Positions 51,932-61,633 of a stretch of DNA of 64,000 nt are shown piece after piece. Made by a program: the position numbers and the translations under genes. Source of the DNA: an uncultured Bacteroidales bacterium (GTDB lineage Bacteria > Bacteroidota > Bacteroidia > Bacteroidales > UBA932). How positions within the stretch are numbered: position 1 is the stretch's first letter; every line of letters starts with the position of its first letter. Where the stretch lies: positions 1-64,000 of the forward strand of contig CALUQM010000002.1 in NCBI GenBank assembly GCA_944322925.1. Direction: 5' to 3'. The notes beneath the pieces are model-generated. The model did not search any database and was not told the DNA's origin. It saw nothing but the letters and a program-made list of their open reading frames with translations.

Positions 51932-54900
51932 ATGCAAAGTAAAGGTGCTATCAGATTCGTGGCAATACTCCTTGCTCTTGCCTGCATTTGGCAGCTCATG
52001 TTTACCGTAGTGACCAAAATCTACGAAAACAAGGCTGTAAAATATGCCGACAATGCGGCCGAGGCTTTCATGGCGAGTGCTGCCTACGACCAGATCCCGG
52101 ATGTCGACAAGGCATACGTGCTTGACTCCATCAAAAAAGAACAGAACAGATGGTATCTGGATTCCATCTCTTCACAGAAAGTATATTTCGGTTATACTTT
52201 CGATGATGTAAGGGAAAAAGAAATCAACCTCGGACTTGACCTGAAAGGAGGTATGAACGTAATGCTTCAGGTACAACTCGAAGACGTAGTCCAGGCTCTT
52301 GCCGAAAACGGTACGGATCCGGCATACCAGAATGCGTTTAATCTGGCTGTAGAACGCAGCATGACTTCAGGTACGGACTTCATCACTCTTTTCGAAGAAG
52401 CCTGGATGGAGTGTGCAAACGGACAGAAGCTCTCAAACATATTCATCGGACTCGACAGGAAGAACAAGACTGAAAACAAGAAGCTCGAATCCACCGACAG
52501 CGAGATCATATCGATGATCAGGACGGAAGCCGAAAGCGCAATCGCAAACTCTTTCGAAGTTCTCCGCAACAGGGTGGACCGCTTCGGAGTAACCCAGCCG
52601 AACATCCAGAAAGTCGGCAATACGGGCCGTATCCTCGTGGAACTTCCTGGTGTCAAGGAGCCTGAGCGTGTAAGAAAACTCCTTCAGGGAACAGCATCCC
52701 TTGAATTCTGGACGACATACGAGACTTCCGAGATTTTCCAGTACATGAGCGAGGCAAACAGCCTCGTAGCCCAGCTGAATGCTGAAAACGAACCTGCGGA
52801 GACAGCGGAAGAGACAGTCGCCGAGGAGACTCCTGCAGCAACCGACACTACCGGAGACATTCTCGCAGAAGAACTCGAGGCCCAGGCTGCCGAATCAGCC
52901 GATTTTGCAGAATACGAGAAGCAGAACCCTCTCTTTGCCGTACTCATGCCTCCTGTAGACCAGACTGGAAGCGTCATGAGAGGCGCTACCATGGGTTACG
53001 CTCATTTCAGCGATACCGCCAAGGTAAACAGGATACTCAACATGCCTGAAGTCAAGGCCCTCTTCCCGGAAGACCTGATACCTATGTGGTCCGTAAAGCC
53101 TTTCGACAACAATCAGTATGAACTCGTTGCCATCAAGGCATCCCTCAACGGCGAGGCTGCTCTCCGCGGGGAAAGAGACCAGAAATTCATCACGGATGCA
53201 AGGGTGCAGTACAACGGTGCAAGTCCTGAAGTATCCATGTCGATGAGCGCCGAGGCTGCAAAAGTCTGGGCAAGACTCACCAAGGACAATATCAACAGAC
53301 AGATAGCCATCGTTCTCGACAACATGGTATATTCCCACCCTACGGTAAATTCCGAAATTACCGGAGGAAATTCCCAGATCAGCGGAAACTTCTCTCTTGA
53401 AGAGGCTGAAGACCTTGTAAACGTACTGAAATCCGGTACTCTTCCTGCTCCGGCGAAAATCGTCCAGGAACAGGTCGTAGGACCTTCACTCGGTGCCGAG
53501 TCCATCAATGCCGGTTTCATCTCGTTCATCATAGCGTTCCTGCTCGTCCTCGGATACATGGTTCTGTTCTATCACGGGGCAGGTCTTGTAGCCGATGCGG
53601 CACTGCTTTGCAACGTGCTTCTGCTTTTCGGTACTCTGGTATCATTCTCCGCAGTGCTCACATTGCCTGGTATCGCAGGTCTCGTCCTTACCCTCGGTAT
53701 GGCGGTGGATGCCAATGTGATCATCTATGAACGTATCAAGGAGGAACTCCGCGCCGGCAAGGGACTCGGCAAGGCTGTAGCCGACGGATATTCGAACGCC
53801 TACTCGGCCATCATCGACGGTCAGATAACCACTGTCCTCACCGGTATCGTACTGTTCATCTTCGGTTCGGGTCCTGTACAGGGATTCGCCACCACGCTGA
53901 TCATCGGTATCATCACTTCCGTATTCACGTCGATCTTCATATCGAGAATAATATTCGATGACAGAATTGCAAAAGGCAAGAATATCACATTCGACAACAA
54001 GTTCACGAGGAACTTCCTCCAGAACACTACCGTCAACTTCCTCAGCAAGAGAAAGTACACATACGTGATATCTTCCGTAGTCATCATCATCTGCATCGTA
54101 TCGATGTTCACCAAAGGCTTCACCTACGGTGTCGACTTCGCCGGAGGACGTACGTACGTCGTCAGGTTCGACCAGCCGGTATCTGTTGAGGAAGTCAGGG
54201 CATCGCTCGTCAAGGAATTCGACGGCGGTGTGGAAGCCAAGCAGTTCGGCGGCGAAAGCCAGATGAAGATCACTACCCAGTATATGATCGAGGACAAGTC
54301 TTCAGAGGCTGATGCAGCCGTAGAAGAAAAACTGTTCAACGCAGTCAAGGGATTCTATGCCGCAGACATGACTCTGGATTTCTTCACGTCAACAGCTGAA
54401 AATCCAAACGGTATCATCAGTTCCGACAAGGTCGACGCATCCATCGCGGACGACATGAAGCGCGACGCCATCATAGCCGTAGTGATAGCCCTGCTCGTGA
54501 TCTTCGTCTACATCGCAATACGATTCAAGAAATGGACATGGGGACTCGGAGGAACCGTCGGCCTGGCTCATACGGCCATCATCGTCGTCGGATTCTTCTC
54601 CATCTTCTCCGGAATCCTTCCGTTCAGCCTCGACGTAGACCAGACATTCATTGCAGCCGTGCTTACCATTATCGGTTATGCAATCAACGATACCGTGGTC
54701 ATCTTCGACCGTATCCGTGAATATAAGACGCTGCATCCTAAGATGCCGCTTGAGATCAATGCCAACCAGGCACTCAACAGTACGCTGTCCCGTACGATGA
54801 ACACGAGTCTCACGACCCTCATCGTTATGGTGGCTATCGCAATCTTCGGCGGTGAGGTGATCAGAGGTATGGCTGTGGCTCTCTGCCTCGGTATCGCAGT

Positions 54901-55003
54901 CGGAACATACGCTTCAATCTTCATTGCAACCCCAATCATGTACGACGTTACCATGGCCGTAGAAAAGAGGAATGCAAAGAAACTTGCAGCAACGAAGAAA
55001 TAA
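51932..55003 (+). CDS. secDF: protein translocase subunit SecDF (fused SecD and SecF)
   Basis: A 1023-residue inner-membrane RND-type protein that uses the proton gradient to pull exported proteins through SecYEG. The SecD half (about 1-660) has LGLDLKGGMNVMLQV, a large periplasmic P1 region and the LGMAVDANVIIYERIKEE motif with membrane helices. The SecF half (about 700-1023) has GVDFAGGRTYVVRF and GYAINDTVVIFDRIREYK. A Thr/Glu/Ala-rich acidic insert lies near residues 287-320. The SecD-SecF fusion is normal for this phylum. It is monocistronic, ended by a strong terminator. Confidence 0.97.
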   Translation: MQSKGAIRFVAILLALACIWQLMFTVVTKIYENKAVKYADNAAEAFMASAAYDQIPDVDKAYVLDSIKKEQNRWYLDSISSQKVYFGYTFDDVREKEINLGLDLKGGMNVMLQVQLEDVVQALAENGTDPAYQNAFNLAVERSMTSGTDFITLFEEAWMECANGQKLSNIFIGLDRKNKTENKKLESTDSEIISMIRTEAESAIANSFEVLRNRVDRFGVTQPNIQKVGNTGRILVELPGVKEPERVRKLLQGTASLEFWTTYETSEIFQYMSEANSLVAQLNAENEPAETAEETVAEETPAATDTTGDILAEELEAQAAESADFAEYEKQNPLFAVLMPPVDQTGSVMRGATMGYAHFSDTAKVNRILNMPEVKALFPEDLIPMWSVKPFDNNQYELVAIKASLNGEAALRGERDQKFITDARVQYNGASPEVSMSMSAEAAKVWARLTKDNINRQIAIVLDNMVYSHPTVNSEITGGNSQISGNFSLEEAEDLVNVLKSGTLPAPAKIVQEQVVGPSLGAESINAGFISFIIAFLLVLGYMVLFYHGAGLVADAALLCNVLLLFGTLVSFSAVLTLPGIAGLVLTLGMAVDANVIIYERIKEELRAGKGLGKAVADGYSNAYSAIIDGQITTVLTGIVLFIFGSGPVQGFATTLIIGIITSVFTSIFISRIIFDDRIAKGKNITFDNKFTRNFLQNTTVNFLSKRKYTYVISSVVIIICIVSMFTKGFTYGVDFAGGRTYVVRFDQPVSVEEVRASLVKEFDGGVEAKQFGGESQMKITTQYMIEDKSSEADAAVEEKLFNAVKGFYAADMTLDFFTSTAENPNGIISSDKVDASIADDMKRDAIIAVVIALLVIFVYIAIRFKKWTWGLGGTVGLAHTAIIVVGFFSIFSGILPFSLDVDQTFIAAVLTIIGYAINDTVVIFDRIREYKTLHPKMPLEINANQALNSTLSRTMNTSLTTLIVMVAIAIFGGEVIRGMAVALCLGIAVGTYASIFIATPIMYDVTMAVEKRNAKKLAATKK

Positions 55004-55052
55004 AGGAGACCCTCCGGTATCCGCGTAGCGGATCCGACAGGGACACTTCAGT

Positions 55053-55084
55053 AAAAAAGCCCGGAAAAATTCCCGGGCTTTTTT
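55053..55084 (+). terminator. intrinsic terminator of secDF
   Basis: AAAAAAGCCCGG pairs with CCGGGCTTTTTT around an AAAAATTC loop and runs into ATTTTTT. It is a textbook terminator. A small extra hairpin (ATCCGC-GTA-GCGGAT, 55019-55033) lies just before it. Confidence 0.9.
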
Positions 55085-55092
55085 ATTTTTTG

Positions 55093-55100
55093 TACCTTTG
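55093..55100 (+). promoter_or_regulatory. -7 box of the dnaE promoter
   Basis: TACCTTTG, a perfect TAnnTTTG, 27 bases before the dnaE ATG and immediately after the secDF terminator T-run. Confidence 0.55.
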
Positions 55101-55127
55101 CCTACCATCAGAAATTCCAGCCAACAC

Positions 55128-58100
55128 ATGTCATTCGTCCATCTTCACGTACACACCCAATATTCCATTCTCGACGGTCTTTCATCGATAGAAAACCTGT
55201 TCAAAAGAGCCAAGGAACTCGGCATGCCGGGCCTTGCGATCACGGACCACGGGAACATGTACGGAGTCAAGGAGTTTTTCAAGTATGCTGCAAAATATCC
55301 GGAGGTAAAGCCGATAATCGGATGCGAGATCTATGTCTCGAAGTTCGACCACACGATAAAGGACAAGGACCACAGGGAATATTATCACCTGATTCTTCTT
55401 GCCAAGAATTACAACGGATACAGGAACCTCATGAAAATCGTATCCACGGGACATATAGAAGGCATGTATTACGGCAAGCCGAGGGTATCGCACGATGTTG
55501 TGGAAAAGTATGCCGGCGATCTCGTGTGCTGCTCGGCCTGCATCGCAGGCGAGATTCCCAAGAATCTCATAGCCGGAGATATGGAAGCCGCTGAAAAAGC
55601 CGTGGAATGGCACAGAAAAGTCTTCGGGGATGACTATTATCTGGAAGTGCAGCTGCACAGGACGGAAGTGCCGGGACTGTCGCCTGAAGTCTACGAAAGA
55701 CAGACTGTCGCCAACAGGGGCATATTCGAACTCGCCCGGAAAACCGGAGTCAAGGTGGTGGCGACCAACGACGTCCATTTTGTCAACAAGGAAGACGGTC
55801 CGGTGCACGACAGGCTGATCTGCCTTACCACAAACGCGAATGTCGATGATCCCAAAAGGCTGCGCTACACCCAGCAGGAATATCTGAAAAGCGAAGAGGA
55901 AATGGCTCTGCTTTTCCCGGATCATCCCGAGGTCCTGTCGAACACGATGGAAATCTTCGACAAGATCGAAAGCTACAAGATAGACCGCGGCCACGTCCTT
56001 CCGGTATTCAGGATAGAGGACAGCTTCCTTGCGGAAAAGGAAAAATATCTCGAAAAATACAAGGATGTGATAGATGCCGGACGCACCAACAAGGACGGCA
56101 GCGACAGAGGAGATGCTTTCACATATTCCGTAGCCTATCTGTGCGAACTTTGTTATCAGGGCGCGGAACGGCGTTACGGGACATTGGACGAAGAACATGC
56201 GGAAAGGATAGATTTCGAACTGAAGACTATATGCAGAATGGGATTCCCGGACTATTTTCTCATAGTCCAGGACTTTATCGCGGCGGCACGCAGACAGGGA
56301 ATTTCCGTAGGGCCAGGCAGAGGTTCTGCAGCAGGCTCGGCAGTCGCCTATTGTCTCGGTATAACGAATATAGACCCTATCAAATACCAGCTGCTGTTCG
56401 AGCGTTTCCTCAATCCGGACAGAATTTCCATGCCGGATATAGATATCGACTTCGATGACGACGGAAGATACCGTGTATTCAAATACGTCGAAGACACCTA
56501 CGGAAAAGACCACGTGTCCCATGTGATAACATTCGGGACAATGGCGGCCAAGATGGCCATAAAAGACGTGGCCCGCATCAGCAACATGAGCATAGACGAG
56601 TCGAACAGACTCACCAAGATGATTCCCGACAAGCCTATCCGTGTGAGCGAAATCCAGGAACTGCCCATGAACGACGGGGAAGAGCTGGAAAAAGGCTTCA
56701 CTGTAATTGAAAAGGAAATGGAAGTGCCGGATCCGGAACATGAGGGTCAGACAGTAAAAGTTCTCAAAAAATTCAAGAAAGGACCCGTCGACAAGGATTA
56801 TAAGGTAACCCTGAAAAATTGCCTGAAATATGTCGATGATCTGAAGAACGAATACGAGAACGGCCCGGCGCTGACGAAAGAAGTACTCGATTACGCACTC
56901 AGGCTTGAAGGCAGCATCAGGCAGACGGGAGTACATGCCTGCGCAATGATCATTGGCCGCGGAGACCTTACGGACTATATCCCGATTACCGTTGCGGCAG
57001 ACAAGGCTACCGGCCTTGACGTATGGGTGTCCCAGTACGAAGGAAGCTTCATCGAAGAAGTCGGCATGCTTAAAATGGACTTTCTCGGGCTGAAGACGCT
57101 TTCCATCATAAAGGAATGTCTGGAGACCGTGAAAAAGACGCGCGGAATCGACATAGACATCGAAAACATACCTATCGATGACGAAGAGACCTACAAACTG
57201 TACGGACGCGGGGATACCAAGAGCGTGTTCCAGTTCGAGTCCGACGGCATGAAGGAATGGCTGCAGAAACTCCAGCCTACCAGATTCGAGGATCTCATAG
57301 CGATGAACGCTCTCTACCGACCGGGGCCTCTCGACTATATCCCGTCATTCGTGGCAAGGAAGCAGGGCACGGAAAAGATAGAGTACGACCTCCCTGAAAT
57401 GGAAGAGTACCTTCAGGATACCTACGGAGTAACCGTCTATCAGGAGCAGGTGATGCTTCTGTCCCAGAAACTGGCCGGATTCACCAAAGGACAGGCGGAC
57501 AAGCTGCGTAAGGCAATGGGTAAAAAACAGATCGACGTACTTGAGTCCCTGCATGACAAGTTCATCGACGGAGGCAAGGCCAACGGACATCCTGAAAAAG
57601 TCCTCAACAAGATATGGAATGACTGGAGGAAATTCGCACAGTATGCCTTCAACAAGTCCCACGCGACGTGCTATGCCTGGGTAAGTTATCAGACAGGATA
57701 CCTGAAAGCGCACTTCCCGGCAGAATTTCAGGCAGCCAACCTCAGCAAGAATCTCTCCAATATGGACGAGATCCGCAAAATCATGGATGACTGCAAGAAG
57801 TCGCGCATAAAGGTATTGAATCCGGACATAAACGAAAGCGACGCAAGATTCACTGTCAACAAGGACGGAGACATCCGTTTCGGTCTCGGGGGAATCAAGG
57901 GATTCGGCGACAATATCGTCAAGGTAGTTCTCGATGACAGAAACGAAAACGGCCCGTACAAGGATATCTGGGACTTCGCCGAACGTCTTGCCGGTGTCGT
58001 GAACAAGAAGGCATACGAATCCCTGCTTTATTCCGGAGCTTTCGACAGTTTCGGCTATTCGCGTCAGCAGTATTCCCTCCCTACGGCTTCAGGAGACACT

Positions 58101-58934
58101 TTTCTCGACGCCCTCGCAAGATATGCCGACCTGTACGGCAAGGACAAGCTGAATGCAGCAGATTCCCTGTTCGGAGGCATGGAAGAAACCAAGCCGCAAA
58201 GGCCTGAAATGCCCGACAACAGTGCCGGGAATTTCGAGGAAGAGACCATGGAACTCCTCCGCAAGGAAAAGGAGTTGGTCGGCATGTACCTCTCGGCCCA
58301 TCCTCTCGACAAATATTCTTTCGAAATCGAGCAGTTCACGGATTGCGGCCTTGCCGAAATACCGGACATCATAACCCAATGCGACAACGCCAAAGTGTCG
58401 AAAAAGCTGAGAGTAGCCGGATATATTACGAATGTGCAGCTGCTTACGAGCAAAAGCGGCTCCCCGTGGTCGAGGACTACCGTAGAAGACTTCAGCGGCA
58501 ACTACGAATTCGCCCTTTTCGGAAAAGACCATGAGGCTTTCCTGCCATATCTCCAGCAATACACCCCCGTATATATCGAAGGTATGGTGGAGGAAAAATA
58601 TTTCGTCAGGCCGGAAGACCGGAAGACAAAGGGAAATCCTCCGTTTACCTTCAAAATCAAGAAGATTTCACTTCTGGGAAACACTGCGGATACGATGCTC
58701 AAGGGCTTTGTCATAAAACTTACGACGCCCATGCTCAGTACGGATTTCAGGGAAAAACTCGTACATGTTGTCAAAAGCAACAGAGGTTCCACACCCCTGT
58801 CGATGTTCCTCTACGACCCGCAGACGAACTACAGGATAGAGTTCATGTCCCGGAAATTCAAGGTAGCGGTCAGCAACCCTTTCATAAGCGAACTCCGGGA
58901 CATGCAGATCGAATATTCCGTAATCGTCAAATAG
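55128..58934 (+). CDS. dnaE: DNA polymerase III alpha subunit
   Basis: A 1268-residue replicative DNA polymerase catalytic subunit. The PHP domain starts at once (FVHLHVHTQYSILDG). The C-family palm has the catalytic aspartates in PDIDIDFDDDGRYRVF and the VGPGRGSAAGSAVAYC nucleotide region. A basic insert rich in Lys and Glu lies around residues 520-560 (EVPDPEHEGQTVKVLKKFKK). A helix-hairpin-helix/tau-binding region and a C-terminal OB fold (LRVAGYITNVQLLTSKSG) complete it. I use ATG 55128, the first codon giving the PHP domain, downstream of a good -7 box. It appears to be monocistronic and convergent with the next gene. Confidence 0.97.
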   Translation: MSFVHLHVHTQYSILDGLSSIENLFKRAKELGMPGLAITDHGNMYGVKEFFKYAAKYPEVKPIIGCEIYVSKFDHTIKDKDHREYYHLILLAKNYNGYRNLMKIVSTGHIEGMYYGKPRVSHDVVEKYAGDLVCCSACIAGEIPKNLIAGDMEAAEKAVEWHRKVFGDDYYLEVQLHRTEVPGLSPEVYERQTVANRGIFELARKTGVKVVATNDVHFVNKEDGPVHDRLICLTTNANVDDPKRLRYTQQEYLKSEEEMALLFPDHPEVLSNTMEIFDKIESYKIDRGHVLPVFRIEDSFLAEKEKYLEKYKDVIDAGRTNKDGSDRGDAFTYSVAYLCELCYQGAERRYGTLDEEHAERIDFELKTICRMGFPDYFLIVQDFIAAARRQGISVGPGRGSAAGSAVAYCLGITNIDPIKYQLLFERFLNPDRISMPDIDIDFDDDGRYRVFKYVEDTYGKDHVSHVITFGTMAAKMAIKDVARISNMSIDESNRLTKMIPDKPIRVSEIQELPMNDGEELEKGFTVIEKEMEVPDPEHEGQTVKVLKKFKKGPVDKDYKVTLKNCLKYVDDLKNEYENGPALTKEVLDYALRLEGSIRQTGVHACAMIIGRGDLTDYIPITVAADKATGLDVWVSQYEGSFIEEVGMLKMDFLGLKTLSIIKECLETVKKTRGIDIDIENIPIDDEETYKLYGRGDTKSVFQFESDGMKEWLQKLQPTRFEDLIAMNALYRPGPLDYIPSFVARKQGTEKIEYDLPEMEEYLQDTYGVTVYQEQVMLLSQKLAGFTKGQADKLRKAMGKKQIDVLESLHDKFIDGGKANGHPEKVLNKIWNDWRKFAQYAFNKSHATCYAWVSYQTGYLKAHFPAEFQAANLSKNLSNMDEIRKIMDDCKKSRIKVLNPDINESDARFTVNKDGDIRFGLGGIKGFGDNIVKVVLDDRNENGPYKDIWDFAERLAGVVNKKAYESLLYSGAFDSFGYSRQQYSLPTASGDTFLDALARYADLYGKDKLNAADSLFGGMEETKPQRPEMPDNSAGNFEEETMELLRKEKELVGMYLSAHPLDKYSFEIEQFTDCGLAEIPDIITQCDNAKVSKKLRVAGYITNVQLLTSKSGSPWSRTTVEDFSGNYEFALFGKDHEAFLPYLQQYTPVYIEGMVEEKYFVRPEDRKTKGNPPFTFKIKKISLLGNTADTMLKGFVIKLTTPMLSTDFREKLVHVVKSNRGSTPLSMFLYDPQTNYRIEFMSRKFKVAVSNPFISELRDMQIEYSVIVK

Positions 58935-58937
58935 GAC

Positions 58938-59771
58938 TCAGAACACCAGGACGGCCTTTATCGGATAATGGTCCGAGATGAACTTGCGGTCAGCATACGA
59001 TTTGGTTATCGTTTCGTATTTCGTGCATGACCTGAAGCCCGAGTAGAAGATATGGTCGATTGTAGTCGAGGATTTGCCCCATCCGTTGAACGTATTGGAA
59101 TTGTCCGTGTCTGCGGCGATCTTGCGTGCATTTTTCATGACTCCGTCGAGGACCGTGAAGGCCGGATCGGAAAGTTCGATATTGAAATCTCCGACAAGCA
59201 CCATCGGAAGTCCGTCCCTGTTGATTTCCTTCATTTTGGACACGATAAGGGCAAGCCCTTCCTTCTGGGCTACCTTGCCAACATGATCCAGATGCGTGTC
59301 GATAAAATAGAATTTCTTTCCCGAGGCCTTGCTTTTCATTAGCGCCCATGTGGCAGTTCTCTTGCAGGCGGCATCCCAGCCCATTGTCGGCTTGTCCGGA
59401 GTTTCGGAGAGCCAGAACGTGCCCCATTTAAGCAGGGAAACGGTCTTCTTGTTATAGAAGATGGCCATGTGCTCACCTTCGCTTTTTCCGTCTTCCCTTC
59501 CGACGCCTACGTATTTATAGTCGCGGCAGTTCTCGTCTATGAACAGTATCTGATAGGGATATGCTTCCTGTACGCCGAAAACATCGGGGTTCTGGTCTTC
59601 TATCATCAGAGCCGTCGCCGGATAGCGGAACTGCCAGGAATTCGTCCCGTCATCGGCTTCGCCCATTCTGATATTGTAGGACATTACCGTAATTTTCGAA
59701 AGCTGCCCCGGCTTTGCGGCGCATAAGAATACCGGCATGAATGCCAGCAGAAGCATTAGTTTCAGTTTCAT
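58938..59771 (-). CDS. exported endonuclease/exonuclease/phosphatase-family protein
   Basis: A 277-residue exported metal-dependent phosphoesterase. A signal peptide covers residues 1-18 (LMLLLAFMPVFLCAA). The catalytic landmarks are in order: SYNIRMGE, VFGVQEAYP, DTHLDHVG, VLVGDFNIE, TIDHIFYSG and ISDHYP, all expected residues present. The substrate may be DNA/RNA, a sugar phosphate or a phospholipid; the family is broad. I use ATG 59771 to give a proper signal peptide; a longer frame extends upstream but covers the divergent promoter region. The gene is convergent with dnaE, only three bases apart, so the two 3' ends overlap as transcripts. Confidence 0.9.
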   Translation of the reverse strand: MKLKLMLLLAFMPVFLCAAKPGQLSKITVMSYNIRMGEADDGTNSWQFRYPATALMIEDQNPDVFGVQEAYPYQILFIDENCRDYKYVGVGREDGKSEGEHMAIFYNKKTVSLLKWGTFWLSETPDKPTMGWDAACKRTATWALMKSKASGKKFYFIDTHLDHVGKVAQKEGLALIVSKMKEINRDGLPMVLVGDFNIELSDPAFTVLDGVMKNARKIAADTDNSNTFNGWGKSSTTIDHIFYSGFRSCTKYETITKSYADRKFISDHYPIKAVLVF

Positions 59772-59794
59772 GGCTTTATCGTTTTCAATCTTGT

Positions 59795-59866
59795 CAAAGA
59801 TACTAAATTTCCATTGAATTACAGCATCCGGCGCCGTTGGAAAAAATCTGAAAATATTTAACTTTG
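59795..59866. promoter_or_regulatory. divergent promoters between the phosphoesterase and GH20 genes
   Basis: Leftward: TATCTTTG (minus strand, 59795-59802), 23 bases before ATG 59771. Rightward: TTGG (59837-59840), 18 bases, TAACTTTG (59859-59866), about 40 bases before ATG 59906. Both -7 boxes fit TAnnTTTG exactly. Confidence 0.6.
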
Positions 59867-59905
59867 TTCTTGCCGGTCCTCCGGCAAATTTTAACCGCAT
59901 AAGAT

Positions 59906-61540
59906 ATGATGAGAAAAATTTTTTCAGGCCTGCTTGCCGCAACCGTTCTGTTTTCATGCTGCAACAGTCAGGTCGATGCCGATTTCGGAAAAGTGATTCC
60001 CCTTCCTGCCAGAATCGAATATGAAGGCGACGGCAGCTTTGTCATTAAGGAAAGGACAAGGGTCGTATATGACTCGGAAGACTCAGCAATGGCCCGTAAC
60101 GCAGATTTCCTTGCCGGCTATATCAGGGACGGTGCCGGACTCGATGTCAGGAAAGCACCGGACCGTAAGGCCGGAAAATCCATAACGCTCGACATAGACA
60201 CCCTTATCGCAAATGAAGAAGGCTACATACTCACTGTCGGGAAAAAAGGCATCGAAATAAGAGGGGGTTCCGCAAAAGGAGTTTTCTACGGAATACAGAC
60301 TCTCAGAAAGGCTCTTCCTGCAAGTACGGAAGTCCGCTGCAGGGTAGCCGTTCCTTATGTCAGGATTACCGACGAGCCGAGATTCGGCTACAGAGGCCTG
60401 CATCTCGATGTGGCAAGACATTATTTCCCGGTAGAATTCGTGAAAAAATACATCGACCTCATGGCCCTGCACAACATGAATACATTTCACTGGCACCTGA
60501 CGGATGACCAGGGATGGAGAATCGAAATCCGGCAATATCCGGAGCTGACCGCCAAGGGTTCTGTCAGGAAAGAGACCATGGTACGCAAGAATGTCAACGA
60601 ATTCGACGGGACTCCGTATGGAGGATACTATACTCAGGACGAAATCAGGGATATAGTAAAATATGCCGCCGACAGGAATATAACCGTAATACCTGAAATC
60701 GACCTGCCCGGGCACATGGTCGCGGCCCTTGCCTGCTTCCCGGAACTCGGCTGTACCGGCGGGCCGTACGAAGTCGCCGGGAAATGGGGAATCATGCCGG
60801 ATATCCTCTGTGCAGGAAATGACGGATCCTTTGAATTCCTTGAAAATGTTTTCGACGAAATTACCGGACTCTTCCCTTCGGAATACATCCATATCGGAGG
60901 GGATGAAGCTCCGCGTACCAGATGGGAAGCCTGCCCGAAATGCCAGGCCCGCATCAAGGCCGAAAACCTGAAAGACGACGATGCATCTTCGGCAGAAGAC
61001 AAGCTGCAAAGCTATTTCATGACAAGGATCGAAGATTATCTGAAGACCAAGGGAAGAAAGATCATAGGCTGGGACGAGATTCTCAAGGGAGGAGTATCGC
61101 AAAGCGCCACGATCATGTCATGGAGAGGGACCGAAGGGGGACGGGATGCCGCCCGCCTCGGACATGACGTCATCATGACTCCGAGAAACTACATGTATTT
61201 CGACTATTATCAGACAGCCGATACCTCGGACGAACCCCTTGCAATAGGAGGCTGTGTCCCTCTCGAAAAAGTCTACAGTTTCGATCCGGAACTGCCTGAC
61301 CTCACTCCTGAAGAGCACAAGCATATCCTCGGTATTCAGGCCAATCTCTGGACAGAATATATCTCCACTCCGGAATATGCCGAATACATGGTTCTGCCGA
61401 GGGCTGCCGCCTTGTCGGAAATCCAATGGGTACGGCCGGAAAACAAGGACTGGGATTCCTTTACGGAAAGGCTCGGATCGTTCGTACGGTTCTACGATGC
61501 CGGAGGCTATAATTACGCAAGGCATCTTCTCGGAAAATGA
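59906..61540 (+). CDS. GH20 beta-N-acetylhexosaminidase lipoprotein
   Basis: A 544-residue exported glycoside hydrolase removing terminal GlcNAc or GalNAc, probably from host or dietary glycoproteins. The lipobox is ambiguous between Cys18 and Cys19 (VLFSCCNSQ). A GH20b N-terminal domain covers about 25-150. The catalytic barrel begins at PRFGYRGLHLDVARHYF and includes the Asp333-Glu334 pair (HIGGDEAPRTRWEACPKCQ), where Glu is the acid/base and Asp positions the substrate's N-acetyl group. The length is typical. It is the only glycosidase in this window and is not part of the SusCD operon. Confidence 0.95.
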   Translation: MMRKIFSGLLAATVLFSCCNSQVDADFGKVIPLPARIEYEGDGSFVIKERTRVVYDSEDSAMARNADFLAGYIRDGAGLDVRKAPDRKAGKSITLDIDTLIANEEGYILTVGKKGIEIRGGSAKGVFYGIQTLRKALPASTEVRCRVAVPYVRITDEPRFGYRGLHLDVARHYFPVEFVKKYIDLMALHNMNTFHWHLTDDQGWRIEIRQYPELTAKGSVRKETMVRKNVNEFDGTPYGGYYTQDEIRDIVKYAADRNITVIPEIDLPGHMVAALACFPELGCTGGPYEVAGKWGIMPDILCAGNDGSFEFLENVFDEITGLFPSEYIHIGGDEAPRTRWEACPKCQARIKAENLKDDDASSAEDKLQSYFMTRIEDYLKTKGRKIIGWDEILKGGVSQSATIMSWRGTEGGRDAARLGHDVIMTPRNYMYFDYYQTADTSDEPLAIGGCVPLEKVYSFDPELPDLTPEEHKHILGIQANLWTEYISTPEYAEYMVLPRAAALSEIQWVRPENKDWDSFTERLGSFVRFYDAGGYNYARHLLGK

Positions 61541-61633
61541 CAGACACATGTTCCGGCCTTCATAAAGCATGAATGGCATGATTTTCGGAAGTAGGGCGCA
61601 CACCGGAAACGTGGAGAATGATATAAGGATTTT

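Noticed and set aside
55182..56936. A 584-codon open frame antisense to dnaE
   Set aside because: It overlaps the PHP and polymerase domains of dnaE on the other strand and shows no recognisable motif, signal peptide or ribosome site.
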